A stretch of 64,000 nucleotides of DNA from Bacillus sp. AFS015802. GTDB taxonomy: Bacteria; Bacillota; Bacilli; Bacillales; Bacillaceae_B. Numbering within the stretch: position 1 is the first letter of the stretch; each line of letters opens with the position of its first letter. The notes under the pieces are model-generated. The model was given only the letters and a program-made list of their open reading frames with translations, was not told the origin of the DNA and did not search any database. The stretch is from the NCBI RefSeq assembly GCF_002561455.1, contig NZ_NTUP01000002.1, forward strand, positions 1 through 64,000, given 5' to 3'. Shown in pieces: positions 36,129 through 44,465 of this stretch. The translations under genes and the position numbers were made by a program.

Positions 36129-37334
36129 TTGGATCATTCAACGAAACAAACGATTTGGACACGGCCTTTTTTTATGGCGTTACTGAATAATTTTTTCATC
36201 TTTTTAGTGTTTTACTCATTGTTGACCGTCCTGCCCCTATATGTGATCGATGAACTTCATGGGACAGAAGGGCAGGCGGGGCTTGCGACGACGGTTTTCT
36301 TGATATCGGCGATTATCGTGAGGCCATTTTCGGGGAAAATCATTGAGCTTCTGGGCAAGAAAAAGACGCTGATCATGAGTGTGCTCATGTTTGGTGTCTC
36401 TTCATTCATTTACTTCTGGGTCCATGATTTTTATCTTTTAATGGGGCTCCGCTTTTTCCATGGTATCTGGTTCAGCATCGGCTCGACGGTCCTGGTGGCG
36501 ATAGCCGCAGATATGATCCCAGCCCACAGGAAGGGAGAGGGGCTTGGCTATTTTGCCATGTCCATGAACTTGGCGGTTGTGGTCGGACCGTTCCTTTCGT
36601 TAGCCCTCATCCGGTGGATCCCGTACAGTTCATTGTTTATGGGGCTTGCATGGGTCATCGTCATCGGATTTCTCTGTTCATTTGCCATTCAGGTGAGAGA
36701 GGATGACGCGGTCGAACGGAGTATATCGAGGCGCCTGACCTTTAAGGATTTAATGGAAGTGAAAGCCATTCCGATTGCATTGGTCGGTTTCCTGACGTCA
36801 TTTGCCTACTCGGGAATCATGTCCTTCATCTCCGTTTATGCGAAGTCTGTCGGTCTGTTCGAATCGGTCAGCTTATTCTTCGTCGTCTTTGCAGCGGCCA
36901 TGCTGTTGTCCCGGCCATTTACAGGACGGTTATTTGACCAGTCAGGACCACATGCCGTCATCTATCCGTCCCTTTTTATCTTTGCGATCGGATTGATCCT
37001 TCTGAGCGTCACCCATTCCGTCACGTTATTATTGATGGCGGGGACCCTCATCGGCCTTGGTTATGGTGCACTGCTTCCAAGCTTCCAGACCATGTCCATC
37101 CAGGCCGCGCCTAAAAGGAGAACAGGACATGCGACGGCCACTTTCTTCATTTTTTATGACCTGGGGATTGCCGTCGGCTCATTTGTGCTGGGGCTCGTTT
37201 CCTCACATCTCGGTTTCCCGTCCCTGTATATGATTTGCAGCGGGGTGGTACTCGTAACTGTCGCAGCGTATAAACTCGTAACAAAAAGAAAGAAAGACTC
37301 CGTGGATCATACGGTGAAAGCAGTGGAATTGTAG
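36129..37334 (+). CDS. MFS transporter
   Basis: 401 residues with about 12 hydrophobic helices; the motif between TM2 and TM3 reads RPFSGKIIELLGKKKTLI, the MFS A-motif. TTG start behind AGAGGAG. Likely a drug/metabolite efflux pump controlled by the divergent MarR gene; the substrate is unknown. Followed by a strong terminator. Confidence 0.88.
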   Translation: MDHSTKQTIWTRPFFMALLNNFFIFLVFYSLLTVLPLYVIDELHGTEGQAGLATTVFLISAIIVRPFSGKIIELLGKKKTLIMSVLMFGVSSFIYFWVHDFYLLMGLRFFHGIWFSIGSTVLVAIAADMIPAHRKGEGLGYFAMSMNLAVVVGPFLSLALIRWIPYSSLFMGLAWVIVIGFLCSFAIQVREDDAVERSISRRLTFKDLMEVKAIPIALVGFLTSFAYSGIMSFISVYAKSVGLFESVSLFFVVFAAAMLLSRPFTGRLFDQSGPHAVIYPSLFIFAIGLILLSVTHSVTLLLMAGTLIGLGYGALLPSFQTMSIQAAPKRRTGHATATFFIFYDLGIAVGSFVLGLVSSHLGFPSLYMICSGVVLVTVAAYKLVTKRKKDSVDHTVKAVEL

Positions 37335-37347
37335 GGTTTAAAAAGGG

Positions 37348-37378
37348 GGACTTACTCTATGCGGGTAAGTCCTTTTTT
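37348..37378 (+). terminator. Terminator of the MFS gene
   Basis: GGACTTAC pairs with GTAAGTCC, followed by six T. Confidence 0.9.
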
Positions 37379-37459
37379 GAATGGCCAAGATCTTAAAGTG
37401 AAGGTATGAAGCTGAGATGAAACGTACACTCTAATGGTACAGGGGAGGTGTAAAAAACC

Positions 37460-37615
37460 ATGGCACAAGACGTATTATGTGAAGTTAGCAACTGCAGGTA
37501 CAACAGTGAAGGAAAGAAGTGTTCTGCTGACCAGATTTTCGTTGTCAGTCATAAAGGGAACAAAGCGCACAACAGCGAAGAAACGGATTGCAAAACATTC
37601 GAACCGGGTATGTAA
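37460..37615 (+). CDS. DUF1540 small Cys protein
   Basis: 51 residues, with AGGGGAGGTG 9 nt before the ATG. Four Cys in the DUF1540 spacing: LCEVSNCRYN, KKCSADQI, then HNSEETDCKTFEP. This is the usual single-domain pattern of small bacillar DUF1540 proteins, thought to bind metal through the Cys cluster; function unknown. Own terminator follows. The sequence reads cleanly without frame problems. Confidence 0.9.
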   Translation: MAQDVLCEVSNCRYNSEGKKCSADQIFVVSHKGNKAHNSEETDCKTFEPGM

Positions 37616-37618
37616 GAG

Positions 37619-37656
37619 GAGAGAAGGCAACCATAGGCGTGGTTGTCTTCTTTTTA
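37619..37656 (+). terminator. Terminator of the DUF1540 gene
   Basis: GAGAAGGCAACC pairs with GGTTGTCTTC (short bulge), followed by TTTTTA. Confidence 0.8.
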
Positions 37657-37664
37657 TATAGTAT

Positions 37665-37679
37665 TGATAATAATTCTCA
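37665..37679. promoter_or_regulatory. Fur-box-like 7-1-7 site without an obvious target
   Basis: TGATAATAATTCTCA matches the Bacillus Fur core TGATAATNATTATCA at all but one position. It lies between the DUF1540 terminator and the 3' end of the minus-strand MFS gene, with no promoter-proximal gene on either strand. Confidence 0.4.
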
Positions 37680-37685
37680 ATGTTA

Positions 37686-37715
37686 TACAAAAAAGCCCAC
37701 AAATAGTTGTGAGCT
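37686..37715 (-). terminator. Terminator of the minus-strand MFS gene
   Basis: On the minus strand AGCTCACAA pairs with TTGTGGGCT, followed by TTTTTTG; it overlaps the stop codon. Confidence 0.8.
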
Positions 37716-38922
37716 AACTTGCTTGTTCGGATAAAGCAGTCGTTCTGTGCTGTCTGTATTTCGAGTAGAAAAGCCCTGTCATCACAAGGGAGAGGATTCC
37801 GAATAAAAACGTCATGATCTGTAACCCGACAAGATCTAATAAGAGACCTGTTAAAAGCAGGACAACTTGGAAGATCAGCCGGTCTAGCATATTCCGGAAC
37901 GAAAAGAAGCGTCCGTGAAATTCTTTCGGGATCCGTGTTTGAAAAATGGTGGCAGCTGTCGGGAAGAAGCACCCTACAGAGAAGCCGAACACAGTGAAGG
38001 CAAGCACCGACATGACAGGACTTGTAGCAAAATAAAGAAGCATTTGCGCAATCCCGATGACAAAGCTGAAGGTGAACAGAATCTTATATGGCGAAACGTT
38101 CTCACCGATTTTTTTCACTACAAATGCGCCAGTCATAAAAGCGATTCCCTCAGCAGTATAAATCCATCCTTTAATGGCGGAACTATCCTGAAGTTCACTG
38201 ATGTTGATGACCATCAAGTTGAATCCGCCGATAAATAATAGCGGGATGAGTGTCATCACGAGGGTCATGAACACGATGGGAAGCCCTTTGATGACCGGAA
38301 ACACTTCTTTGAAGCTTGCGGCTTTAGGCTTGTTGCCTTGCGATTTGACATGTGTCGTCTCATTTTCGTCGATGGTCAGGAACCAGGTCATGCCGAACAG
38401 GGCAAGATAAGCTATCAGCGAAAGAACATACAGCATCGATAAAGAAATGATCACCAGCAGGATTCCCGCTAATGCCGTCCCGAGGATCCTTGAAAGAGTC
38501 GCCACATTCATATGCACCCCGTTCATCTGCAACAGTTCCTTCTCTTTCACCACCATCGGAATGGCAGCCTGAAGGGCAGGGAAATAGAAGGCAGCAGAGA
38601 TTTGGATACTGACTAAAAAGACGACCATCCATAGTACCGAGCCCGTATATATAGCGAAGAGCATGAAAACGACACTGAGTGCCCGTGTGAATCCAGATAC
38701 AAGCATCACGGTTTTTTTATTAGCCTGATCCGTTATTTTGCCGGCCAAGGGACCGACAGCAAGGCCGGCCAGGAGGCCTGAAGCTAACAGGACCGACTTC
38801 AGGAAATCAGAAGGCACCTTCTCTTGCATAAACTCCAAGTTTCCGATGATTCCGAGCCATAATCCAAGCCCGGCAATGAATTCCCCGATCAATAATATCC
38901 ACACATTCTTATTTTTCCACAT
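37714..38922 (-). CDS. MFS transporter (MFS_3, macrolide-efflux-like)
   Basis: 402 residues with about 12 hydrophobic helices. N-terminal WKNKNVWILLIGEFIAGLG and LAVGPLAGKITDQANKKTVM (A-motif) are of the MFS_3/enterobactin-macrolide efflux group. Substrate unknown. The segment directly upstream of the ATG is a copy of the AGGTCCGTCCCTC repeat, leaving only a weak Shine-Dalgarno. Confidence 0.85.
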   Translation of the reverse strand: MWKNKNVWILLIGEFIAGLGLWLGIIGNLEFMQEKVPSDFLKSVLLASGLLAGLAVGPLAGKITDQANKKTVMLVSGFTRALSVVFMLFAIYTGSVLWMVVFLVSIQISAAFYFPALQAAIPMVVKEKELLQMNGVHMNVATLSRILGTALAGILLVIISLSMLYVLSLIAYLALFGMTWFLTIDENETTHVKSQGNKPKAASFKEVFPVIKGLPIVFMTLVMTLIPLLFIGGFNLMVINISELQDSSAIKGWIYTAEGIAFMTGAFVVKKIGENVSPYKILFTFSFVIGIAQMLLYFATSPVMSVLAFTVFGFSVGCFFPTAATIFQTRIPKEFHGRFFSFRNMLDRLIFQVVLLLTGLLLDLVGLQIMTFLFGILSLVMTGLFYSKYRQHRTTALSEQAS

Positions 38923-39041
38923 AGTAGGTCCGTCCCTCGCAGTCGATTTATTTCGTTACTCTAAATATACTATGGTGGGGGTGGGAAGGGAATGGTTTTT
39001 TGTTGGGGGAGGGTGTGTTTTATGGAGAATATAATGATCAG

Positions 39042-39072
39042 TAAAAAAACCAGAGCCAATGACTCTGGATTT
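39042..39072 (-). terminator. Terminator of the MTA/SAH nucleosidase-like gene
   Basis: CCAGAG pairs with CTCTGG; on the minus strand it is followed by seven T. Confidence 0.8.
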
Positions 39073-39078
39073 TTAAGA

Positions 39079-39750
39079 TTAGATAAATCTACTTAAATAT
39101 TCGCCCAATATTTTGTTCATCACTTTGGGTGTGTTTTCTAAATAAACATTAATCTGTGCCATGTTTGACTCAAATTTATCAGAGGTTCCTTCATCTGTTG
39201 GAAAATCAGATATGCCCTTAATAATGATGCATTCAACATCATTCTTCCTGCATATATAAGCAATGGCACCCGCTTCTGTATCGGCTATGGTTATTTCGTT
39301 TTCTTTAAGTTCTAAATAATCCTTCCACATAACGACTGCTTTATCAGCGGTGCCAATTGTTCCGGTGTAAAAATCATTTCCGTATTTGGATAGATCAATA
39401 TCGACTATAAAGGATTGTTTAATAAGAGGCTCGACTTCTTTTACTGTGCAATCATATTGAACGGCTTTATCAGGTACAAAAATATCCAAATTACTGAACG
39501 TATCGTCTATTCCTGCACATGTTCCGGCAACGATAACTTTCGTTAAGTTGAATTTAGAAATCATATACTGATTACCACCAACACCATTCACTTTTCTTAC
39601 ACCGGTACTATAAAAAACCAGTTCGGTATCATGCATTCTTCTTATGAAATACTCACCATAAGGATAATTAAAACGTTCATGATCTTTTATGCTAAAATAC
39701 TCCAATGTCGCTTCATATTCCCACTTTGTTGCTATACTTATTCCTATCAT
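39079..39750 (-). CDS. Nucleoside phosphorylase-family protein (MTA/SAH nucleosidase-like)
   Basis: 223 residues of the PNP/UDP phosphorylase superfamily. Core motifs: IVAGTCAGID (phosphate/nucleoside-site Gly loop), IADTEAGAIAYICRKNDV (the ME-type ribose-binding motif with Glu) and IIIKGISDFPTDEG with the catalytic Asp. It probably cleaves the N-glycosidic bond of a nucleoside. It is more AT-rich and more divergent than the housekeeping MtnN, so a different substrate or an acquired gene is possible. Start 39750 by AGGG at 10 nt; a TTG six codons upstream is the alternative. Confidence 0.75.
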   Translation of the reverse strand: MIGISIATKWEYEATLEYFSIKDHERFNYPYGEYFIRRMHDTELVFYSTGVRKVNGVGGNQYMISKFNLTKVIVAGTCAGIDDTFSNLDIFVPDKAVQYDCTVKEVEPLIKQSFIVDIDLSKYGNDFYTGTIGTADKAVVMWKDYLELKENEITIADTEAGAIAYICRKNDVECIIIKGISDFPTDEGTSDKFESNMAQINVYLENTPKVMNKILGEYLSRFI

Positions 39751-39794
39751 CGACTTATTACCCTGCAAATATAGAAGTTTTTATTTTTCTCACC

Positions 39795-39830
39795 CAAAAA
39801 GGAGCCCATTAATAACAAACGGGCTCTCAT
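39795..39830 (-). terminator. Terminator of catR-like gene
   Basis: On the minus strand GAGCCC pairs with GGGCTC, followed by TTTTT. Confidence 0.75.
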
Positions 39831-40141
39831 TCCCTTTCAATCCACTTCTGGGACCACTTCTCTATATTCTTCATTAAAGGCTCTAAAGAATGTCCTTTCT
39901 TTGTTAACGAATATTCAATCCGCACCGGTGTTTCAGGATAGACGGTCCGTGTAACGATTCCTTCTTGTTCAAGATCCTTTAATCGCTCGGATAGAAGTCT
40001 GCCACTGATACCTATTGCGTCTTTGATGGTGCAGTTCCGTTGGGGACCGGAAAGCAGTTGATATATGATGAGTCCCGTCCATCGCTGACTTAAGATGCCT
40101 ATCGCTTTTTCAAATCGTGGACATATTTCAGATTGGTTCAT
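39827..40141 (-). CDS. catR: HxlR/DUF24 thiol-sensing regulator, CatR/YodB-like
   Basis: 104 residues, winged helix (FEKAIGILSQRWTGLIIYQLL, GRLLSERLKDLEQEGIVTR, VRIEYSLTKKG). A single Cys at residue 7 (MNQSEIC) is where YodB and CatR of B. subtilis sense quinones and diamide by disulfide or S-alkylation. Start 40141 by AAAGGAGG. Divergent from catE, the classic CatR/YodB target, so regulation of catE by this protein is the natural inference. Confidence 0.85.
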   Translation of the reverse strand: MNQSEICPRFEKAIGILSQRWTGLIIYQLLSGPQRNCTIKDAIGISGRLLSERLKDLEQEGIVTRTVYPETPVRIEYSLTKKGHSLEPLMKNIEKWSQKWIERE

Positions 40142-40217
40142 CTTCAATGCCTCCTTTAATCATGGCAATTCTAATTTGTAGTATACCATATAACGGGTAA
40201 TAGGGTAATTTAATTAC

Positions 40218-40263
40218 TTGACGGAATTTAGTTATTAAATTAAAATTAGTTACATAAAGTAAC
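40218..40263 (+). promoter_or_regulatory. catE promoter and dyad operator
   Basis: TTGACG (40218-40223), 17-bp spacer, TAAAAT (40241-40246). GTTAC-ATAAA-GTAAC (40249-40263) lies just downstream at the expected start site, a suitable repressor position. Confidence 0.7.
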
Positions 40264-40302
40264 TTAATTCAATACGTCTAAACATAAATCGGAGGAACCA
40301 TA

Positions 40303-41151
40303 ATGAACTTTCATAAAGAACCACATACGTTTGTTGGGGAAGTGAGCCTGATCGTACAAGATTTGAAGCGATCTCTTTCTTTTTACAAGGAAGTGATCGG
40401 GTTTAAAGTGCTGGAGCAATCAGAAAAACGGGCCACTTTAACGGTTGACGGTATTCACTCTCTGTTATCCATTGAAGAGCTTGAAGAAACATTTCCTAAA
40501 GAACCCCGGACGACGGGGTTATATCATTTTGCTTTATTGCTGCCAAGTAGAGAAGATCTTGGTAAGATCCTCTCCCATCTGATCAAACTGAATATACAGC
40601 TCGGATCTTCTGATCACCTTGTCAGTGAAGCATTATATTTATCCGATCCTGATGGGAATGGAATCGAGATCTACAGGGATCGTCCAGCATCTGCCTGGAC
40701 ATGGCATGGTGATCAAGTCGAGATGGCTGTTAACCCGCTTGATGCACGGGGGATATTAGCCGAGGGGGAAGGGGAAGTATGGAATGGACTTCCTGCCGGT
40801 ACAGTGATGGGGCACATTCATCTCCATGTATCGGATTTGAAGTCGGCGGAAGAATTCTACGGGAAAGGTCTTGGCTTTAACGTAGTAAGCCGTTTTGGGA
40901 GTCAGGCACTCTTCATTTCGACCGGAGGCTACCATCATCACATAGGATTGAATACGTGGAATGGTGTAGGCGCACCGGCTCCTTCTGAAAACAGTGCCGG
41001 CCTCAACTGGTTCACCCTTCATTTCACAGATGAAGAAAAGCGCAACAACATCATTCATAGTCTCCAATCCATTGGGGCCGCAATACAGGAGGATCACGGT
41101 AAAATCCTCACCGTGGACCCATCCGGCAACCACATCTATTTAAGCTTGTAA
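40303..41151 (+). CDS. catE: Catechol-2,3-dioxygenase-type VOC protein CatE
   Basis: 282 residues with two VOC modules (about 8-130 and 165-280). GLYHFALLLPSREDLG, YLSDPDGNGIEIYRDRP, MGHIHLHVSDL and GGYHHHIGLNTW are in the positions seen in B. subtilis CatE; His and Glu residues in these supply the Fe(II) ligands. It opens catechol rings and so detoxifies quinone-forming aromatics. Start by CGGAGGA. Divergent from the thiol-sensing regulator. Its terminator is one of the GGACGGACC repeats. Confidence 0.92.
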   Translation: MNFHKEPHTFVGEVSLIVQDLKRSLSFYKEVIGFKVLEQSEKRATLTVDGIHSLLSIEELEETFPKEPRTTGLYHFALLLPSREDLGKILSHLIKLNIQLGSSDHLVSEALYLSDPDGNGIEIYRDRPASAWTWHGDQVEMAVNPLDARGILAEGEGEVWNGLPAGTVMGHIHLHVSDLKSAEEFYGKGLGFNVVSRFGSQALFISTGGYHHHIGLNTWNGVGAPAPSENSAGLNWFTLHFTDEEKRNNIIHSLQSIGAAIQEDHGKILTVDPSGNHIYLSL

Positions 41152-41155
41152 AGGG

Positions 41156-41197
41156 GAGGGACGGACCTCGTTTTTTGAGGTCCGTCCCTCTTTCTCT
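41156..41197 (+). terminator. Terminator of catE (GGACGGACC-type repeat)
   Basis: GAGGGACGGACCTC pairs perfectly with GAGGTCCGTCCCTC across GTTTTTT, followed by TTTCTC. Confidence 0.92.
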
Positions 41198-41376
41198 ATT
41201 CTTCATAAATGTTGATACAGAGGGATTCATCTGGAGTTATTGTTAGTGTTTCCCGTGATATTCCAACGAAAAGCGAGGTCCGTCCCTCTAAGCAGCTTTT
41301 TTTGGTCCTTTAGATTTTAGTGGGATAATGTAAGTACATACTAGAGGAAATTCGGTTTACAGGAGGAGTGACATGG

Positions 41377-42354
41377 ATGAAGTTGAGTGTATTGGATCAG
41401 TCTGTGATTGTGAGGGGAGGGGACGCAGGTACTGCGTTTCGGAATACAGTGGAGCTTGCACAGTATACGGAGGAATTAGGGTATACACGATTCTGGGTAG
41501 CAGAGCATCATAATACGAACGGCCTGGCGGGTTCTGCTCCCCAGGTATTGATTTCACATATTGCGTCCGTGACCAATACGATCCGGGTGGGATCTGGAGG
41601 TGTCCTCCTTCCACAGTATAGTCCGTACAAAATTGCGGAGGACTTCAAGGTGTTGGAAACTCTATTCCCCAATCGCATCGATCTTGGAATCGGCCGTTCC
41701 CCCGGTGGATCATATGAAACACGGATGGCTCTTACGGATGGATTGAAAAAGAGTATGAATGAGTTTCCGGGGCAGGTCGAGGCACTTCAGAATTACTTGC
41801 ATCTCTCACCTGAACAATCCGTAAAGGCTTATCCCGACGCAGCATCTCCTCCACTTCCATGGATATTGGGCATCACCCATCGAGGTGCCAGGGTGGCAGC
41901 TGAAAAAGGCACGGCTTTTACCTTTGGTCACTTCATCAATCCGGTCAATGGGAAGCGGGCGATGGATTATTATCAATCCCGATTTCAACCATCAGCCTCA
42001 TTAGCCCGACCCTTGAGCAATGTGTGTATTTTTGTCGTTTGCGCTCCAACCGAGGAGAAAGCAGAAGAAATGGCTCTTACACAAGACTTGTGGTTATTGG
42101 CTGTAGAGAAGGGGATTGATACTGAAATTCCTTCCGTAGAAGAAGCAAAGGCAAGAGTGTTGACATCGAACGAAAAAGAAAAAATAAAGGAAAACAGAAA
42201 AAGAACGATAGTCGGAACCCCTCAAAAAGTGAAGGAAGAACTCCAGATGCTAAGTGAAGTATATCAAACCGATGAATTTATGATCATCACCAATGTGTCG
42301 CAATTCCAAGACAAAGTAAGGTCGTATGAGTTGATAGCTGAGGCGATTCTCTAA
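41377..42354 (+). CDS. LLM-class flavin-dependent oxidoreductase
   Basis: 325 residues of the luciferase-like monooxygenase family. Start 41377 by AGGAGG; the family's usual N-terminus KLSVLDQS follows at once. RFWVAEHHNTNGLAGSAPQVL and IDLGIGRSPGG are the flavin-site motifs of the alkanal-monooxygenase-like group. Substrate unknown. Confidence 0.9.
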   Translation: MKLSVLDQSVIVRGGDAGTAFRNTVELAQYTEELGYTRFWVAEHHNTNGLAGSAPQVLISHIASVTNTIRVGSGGVLLPQYSPYKIAEDFKVLETLFPNRIDLGIGRSPGGSYETRMALTDGLKKSMNEFPGQVEALQNYLHLSPEQSVKAYPDAASPPLPWILGITHRGARVAAEKGTAFTFGHFINPVNGKRAMDYYQSRFQPSASLARPLSNVCIFVVCAPTEEKAEEMALTQDLWLLAVEKGIDTEIPSVEEAKARVLTSNEKEKIKENRKRTIVGTPQKVKEELQMLSEVYQTDEFMIITNVSQFQDKVRSYELIAEAIL

Positions 42355-42393
42355 CTCCAAGGGATCGAAAAGGCGTGAAAACCTCTGAAAATA

Positions 42394-42436
42394 AGAAAAG
42401 GAACCTATGTCGCTTTCACGACCAGGTTCCCTTTCG
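42394..42436. terminator. Bidirectional terminator
   Basis: AAAGGAACCT pairs with AGGTTCCCTTT around a loop containing a further short stem; it lies between convergent genes. Confidence 0.75.
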
Positions 42437-42448
42437 ATTTATATGAAA

Positions 42449-42712
42449 TCAATAGTAATAAGGATATGGTGGATAGCCATAATACGGTGGAGGATATCCA
42501 TACCCGTAACCATACCCATACCCGGGACTCAATAAAGCTGCTCCTAATAATCCACCGGCAAGTCCTCCCAAAAACGGACTGAAGCCAAATCCTGGTCTTC
42601 CGAATCCGCCAAATCCAAATCCCGGTCTACCAAAGCCGACCCGTCCGATAGGCCGGCGGACATCACCATAGTTTATAAAATGTCCGTTGCCTGTTGTATG
42701 AAAATCATTCAA
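42449..42712 (-). CDS. Gly/Tyr/Pro-rich small protein, possibly spore coat
   Basis: 87 residues of low complexity: FGRPGFGFGGFGRPGFG repeats, a short hydrophobic middle (LGGLAGGLLGAALL) and a YGYGYGYGYPPPYYGYPP tail. Such tyrosine-rich repeats are common in spore coat and exosporium proteins of bacilli, where tyrosines cross-link, but no family is recognised. A Shine-Dalgarno-like AGAGGAGG precedes the start. Confidence 0.6.
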   Translation of the reverse strand: MNDFHTTGNGHFINYGDVRRPIGRVGFGRPGFGFGGFGRPGFGFSPFLGGLAGGLLGAALLSPGYGYGYGYGYPPPYYGYPPYPYYY

Positions 42713-42868
42713 AGCATAAAACCTCCTCTCTATCTAGGTTATGAGTATTCGTGTCAGAGAGAAATGGTATGGGCACATACCCAGATAAAGAGATTTTATA
42801 AAAATGACCGCAGAGGAGGATGACAACTAAAAAGGCCGTGTATGAAATCAGTCATCCTTGTAGAGCAT

Positions 42869-42916
42869 TTGAAGTTGCTCTGCATTCTATAAATAGAATA
42901 TGTAGAGCAACTTCAA
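42869..42916. repeat. Long perfect hairpin
   Basis: TTGAAGTTGCTCT (42869-42881) faces AGAGCAACTTCAA (42904-42916), with a second internal stem ATTCTAT/ATAGAAT (42884-42899). No T-run follows on either strand. It overlaps the end of the decayed small gene described next. Confidence 0.7.
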
Positions 42917-43037
42917 GAAGAGGAACCTTTGGTTTGTACGAGAGCTGAAATAATGGCTCCGATCGCCTGAATCCAGCTGCCGACAACATTCAGGTTCCCA
43001 CCCATGCACCGAACGTGGCTTTTTGCTCATTACCCAT
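42913..43037 (-). pseudogene. Frameshifted small DUF6944-like gene
   Basis: Reading from ATG 43037 gives MGNEQKATFGAWVGT and then a stop. Another frame starting at ATG 43005 continues with GSWIQAIGAIISALVQ and ends TKGSSS at 42913. Joined, they resemble the short repetitive bacillar proteins with GAWVQAIGT-type motifs (DUF6944), so a frameshift near 43000 is the simplest reading. Alternatively the downstream 30-codon frame is a separate peptide, but it lacks a Shine-Dalgarno. Confidence 0.4.
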
Positions 43038-43096
43038 AGTTGATCGCCTACTTTTTCGTTCTTAGATAGTGTATATATATATGGGCAATGGTTTGT

Positions 43097-44179
43097 TCAT
43101 TCCCACCATTTCGAAGATGGGAATGAATCACCTTCCACAAGGAATGTTTCCCCGATTTTAGGCGTTACAATGGGGACATCCCGTTCTTTTCCGCATATTG
43201 TGACGCGTTCAATCGGATCCGTCCATTCATGGAAAGATAATGTGAAAGCCCCCCAATGGATGGGAAGCAGCCATTTCCCTTTTATGTCAACATGGGCTTG
43301 GACGGTCTCTTCAGGGAGCATATGGATCGGTGCCCATCTTGGGTCATACTGGCCGCATTCCATCAGGGTTAAATCGAAAGGACCGTACAGCTCACCAATC
43401 TCTTTGAAATGCGGACCATACCCACTATCCCCACTGAAAAAGATGTTGGAGGAAATGCCGCTGATACACCACGAACACCATAAGGAAGCGTTCCGGTCAT
43501 TCAGGCTTCTGCCGGAGAAGTGTCGGGCAGGAGTACAGGTCAATGTAAGGCCGGACCATTCTACTTCATCCCACCAATCAAGCTCTACGATGTGATCCGG
43601 CTTGATACCCCAACGCTCGAGATGACTTCCCACCCCAATCGGCACAAAGAATCGGTTTATTTTATTGCGCAGCCTTCGAATCGTGCCGTAGTCGAGATGA
43701 TCGTAATGGTCATGGGAGAAAATCACGGCGTCAATGGGAGGTAGTTCACCAAATTGAAATGGAAGCTCCTTGCTAAATCGTTTTCCCCCGATCGACGGAA
43801 AGGGGGAAGGGGCTTTTCCAAACATGGGATCAAGCAAAATCCTCTTTCCATCGATTTCAATCATAGAGGCTGAGTGCCCGAACCAGGTTACATTCGTTAC
43901 TGGATGGGGGTGAGATAAGGAAGGGAAGGGGACTCTTGGCAGGTCCCCATGCGGTTTGCGATTCCCGTTTCGTTTTACAAGGTCCCGTACCATGGACACA
44001 GACGAAGAAAAGCTTGAATCCAAGGAAGTGGGAATCTGATTTTGAAAGGATCCCCGGGAATACTGAGGTGAAGAGTGGACTCTTTCACCTGAAGGCTTCT
44101 TCCCGAATGCGGGATGATACTTCACAACCAGGAAGATGGTCAAAAGGATGGCGAAAAGCAATATAAGAGTAGTGATCAT
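43097..44179 (-). CDS. Membrane-anchored MBL-fold hydrolase (UlaG/NAPE-PLD-like)
   Basis: 360 residues. One N-terminal membrane helix (about 2-22) is followed by a metallo-beta-lactamase fold with the metal motif SHDHYDHLD, a GDSGYGPHF Asp and the late HWGAF His. WFGHSASMIEIDGKRILLDPMFG is characteristic of the UlaG/NAPE-PLD-like group. It could act on a phosphodiester or lactone outside the membrane. Start at 44179 by AAAAGGAG; a 20-residue upstream extension is unlikely. Confidence 0.85.
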   Translation of the reverse strand: MITTLILLFAILLTIFLVVKYHPAFGKKPSGERVHSSPQYSRGSFQNQIPTSLDSSFSSSVSMVRDLVKRNGNRKPHGDLPRVPFPSLSHPHPVTNVTWFGHSASMIEIDGKRILLDPMFGKAPSPFPSIGGKRFSKELPFQFGELPPIDAVIFSHDHYDHLDYGTIRRLRNKINRFFVPIGVGSHLERWGIKPDHIVELDWWDEVEWSGLTLTCTPARHFSGRSLNDRNASLWCSWCISGISSNIFFSGDSGYGPHFKEIGELYGPFDLTLMECGQYDPRWAPIHMLPEETVQAHVDIKGKWLLPIHWGAFTLSFHEWTDPIERVTICGKERDVPIVTPKIGETFLVEGDSFPSSKWWE

Positions 44180-44255
44180 GAAGATTCTCCTTTTCGTTGG
44201 ATATCTTTTACTATCGCAGATTCGTAAGAGCCTGTCCAAAAAGAAGGGGACGCAT

Positions 44256-44309
44256 TTAAGAATTAGTTAAGAATTTCGTTAAGAAACGATAATGTTTAGT
44301 CTTTATACT
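44256..44309 (+). promoter_or_regulatory. Three TTAAGAA direct repeats before the two-component operon
   Basis: TTAAGAA occurs at 44256, 44267 and 44279, spaced 11 and 12 bp, the helical phasing used by OmpR/PhoB-type regulators. A -10-like TATACT (44304-44309) follows. It suggests autoregulation by the response regulator. Confidence 0.55.
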
Positions 44310-44465
44310 GTTGTTCATGGCTATCATGGTAGGCAGGATCTAGAAGGAAGCCGATTCATCTTCGCAAGACTTTATGACAAACGATACAATGAAAATAAGC
44401 GGGTTTGCAGGAACCTTTGAGGGATCGCATCCCAATCAGAGGGATAGAAAGAAGGGACGATCAGA

